NCBI GenBank assembly: GCA_963575745.1
Contig: CAUYUJ010000891.1
Coordinates: forward strand, 760,165-824,164
Reading direction: 5' to 3'
DNA: 64,000 nt
DNA from: Prorocentrum cordatum
Taxonomy: Eukaryota; Sar; Dinophyceae; Prorocentrales; Prorocentraceae
Shown here: positions 63,457-64,000 of the stretch, in pieces
Numbering within the stretch: position 1 is the stretch's first letter
Layout of the letters: each line of letters opens with the position of its first letter
Notes under the pieces: model-generated
Told to the model about the DNA's origin: nothing
The model's database searches: none
Seen by the model: only the letters and a program-made list of their open reading frames with translations
Made by a program: the position numbers and the translations under genes

Positions 63457-64000
63457 GCTCGCAGTGTGCTGCCAGCACGGCCCTCTGGTGGGGCCTCTGA
63501 GGCACACGGCTGCGGAGCCTGGGCAGCGCCGCGGCCCATCCCGCCCCTGCCGCCCTTCGTGCGCGAAGCGGCGTACGCAGCGAGCCTGCCAGAGACGGAG
63601 CTCAGCATGGTGCCACCTTGCTGGAGAGAGCTGCCGTGAGTGGCGCCGAGAGGCCGTGGTCGGCACGTCTCGGGGGCCAGCGCCGGCCACGGCCGGCTCC
63701 GCCCTCCCTGTCCCCTCCCCGCTCCTCGCCCTCCTGCGGGCAGCGCCCGCCGCCGGCGAGGCTGCCTGCCCGCGGCGGTGCGCCTTCTCTCCGGGCCTCT
63801 TGCGGGGGGGGCCTGCGCGGCCTTGGTATATCCAACGTCCGGAAGCAATACAGGCGACAGGAGTGAGAGCACGGCCATGTGCACCTGAGTACGTCATTTA
63901 CCAGGGCCCATGGCCGTGCTGAACAACAATGTAGCCAGCATTCTAGGGAGAAGACGAACCCTGAATAAATTGTGAGGAAATCTAAGGCGACAAGGCTGTC
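63457..64000. other. Repeat J copy 2 (63,457-63,523), then no recognisable gene
   Basis: After the repeat J match the sequence is GC-rich to about 63,850 and then AT-richer to the window end. Nothing further supported. Confidence 0.4.

Overview
The window looks like nuclear DNA of a dinoflagellate. The strongest evidence is a near-exact 22-nt dinoflagellate spliced-leader sequence followed directly by a truncated second one (46,878-46,914), the known scar of a recycled, trans-spliced mRNA. Supporting evidence is a split gene of the Mei2-like C-terminal RRM type abundant in dinoflagellates, an intron with a GC donor, degenerate LINE retroelements, a broken pentatricopeptide array with the SCEKG/QWQQ wording usual in dinoflagellate proteins, high GC with long triplet-repeat arrays, and many short inverted-repeat elements, some with splice sites in their termini. 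Genes are sparse. Most long open frames are by-products of GC-rich or repetitive DNA.

Layout. 0-7 kb: repeats, including a composite repeat at 3.2-5.2 kb whose inverted relative lies at 29.5-31.3 kb, and a possible first exon at 6.75 kb. 7-10 kb: dispersed elements, a ~90-bp satellite (8.02-9.05 kb) and a possible exon at 9.63 kb between two short elements. 10-15.5 kb: an unrecognised element with two coding-like frames between two related ~280-bp direct repeats. 15.5-21.4 kb: low-complexity DNA, two copies of the splice-site-bearing element C, a C-rich minisatellite. 21.5-28.35 kb: the Mei2-like gene (+), whose 4.7-kb intron holds LINE RNase H relics on both strands and tandem repeats. 28.4-37 kb: repeats and no recognised gene. 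37.6-41.2 kb: a degenerate LINE with purine-rich triplet arrays on both sides. 43.4-46.2 kb: repeats. 46.88-48.85 kb: the AlgH/UPF0301 (DUF179) gene with the spliced-leader relic, an element A copy in its presumed leader, and a possible signal-peptide exon before a (CTC)n intron. 51.1-51.8 kb: the pentatricopeptide relic. 51.9-55.3 kb: a second degenerate LINE. 55.3-64 kb: triplet arrays and more short elements.

Two intact host genes are supported: the Mei2-like RNA-binding protein and the DUF179 protein. The main theme is intron and element dynamics. At least two short inverted-repeat families (C and D) carry donor and acceptor within their termini, as introner elements do, and one gene shows signs of retroposition followed by a new insertion in its leader. 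All homology was judged by eye; copy numbers and boundaries are approximate.
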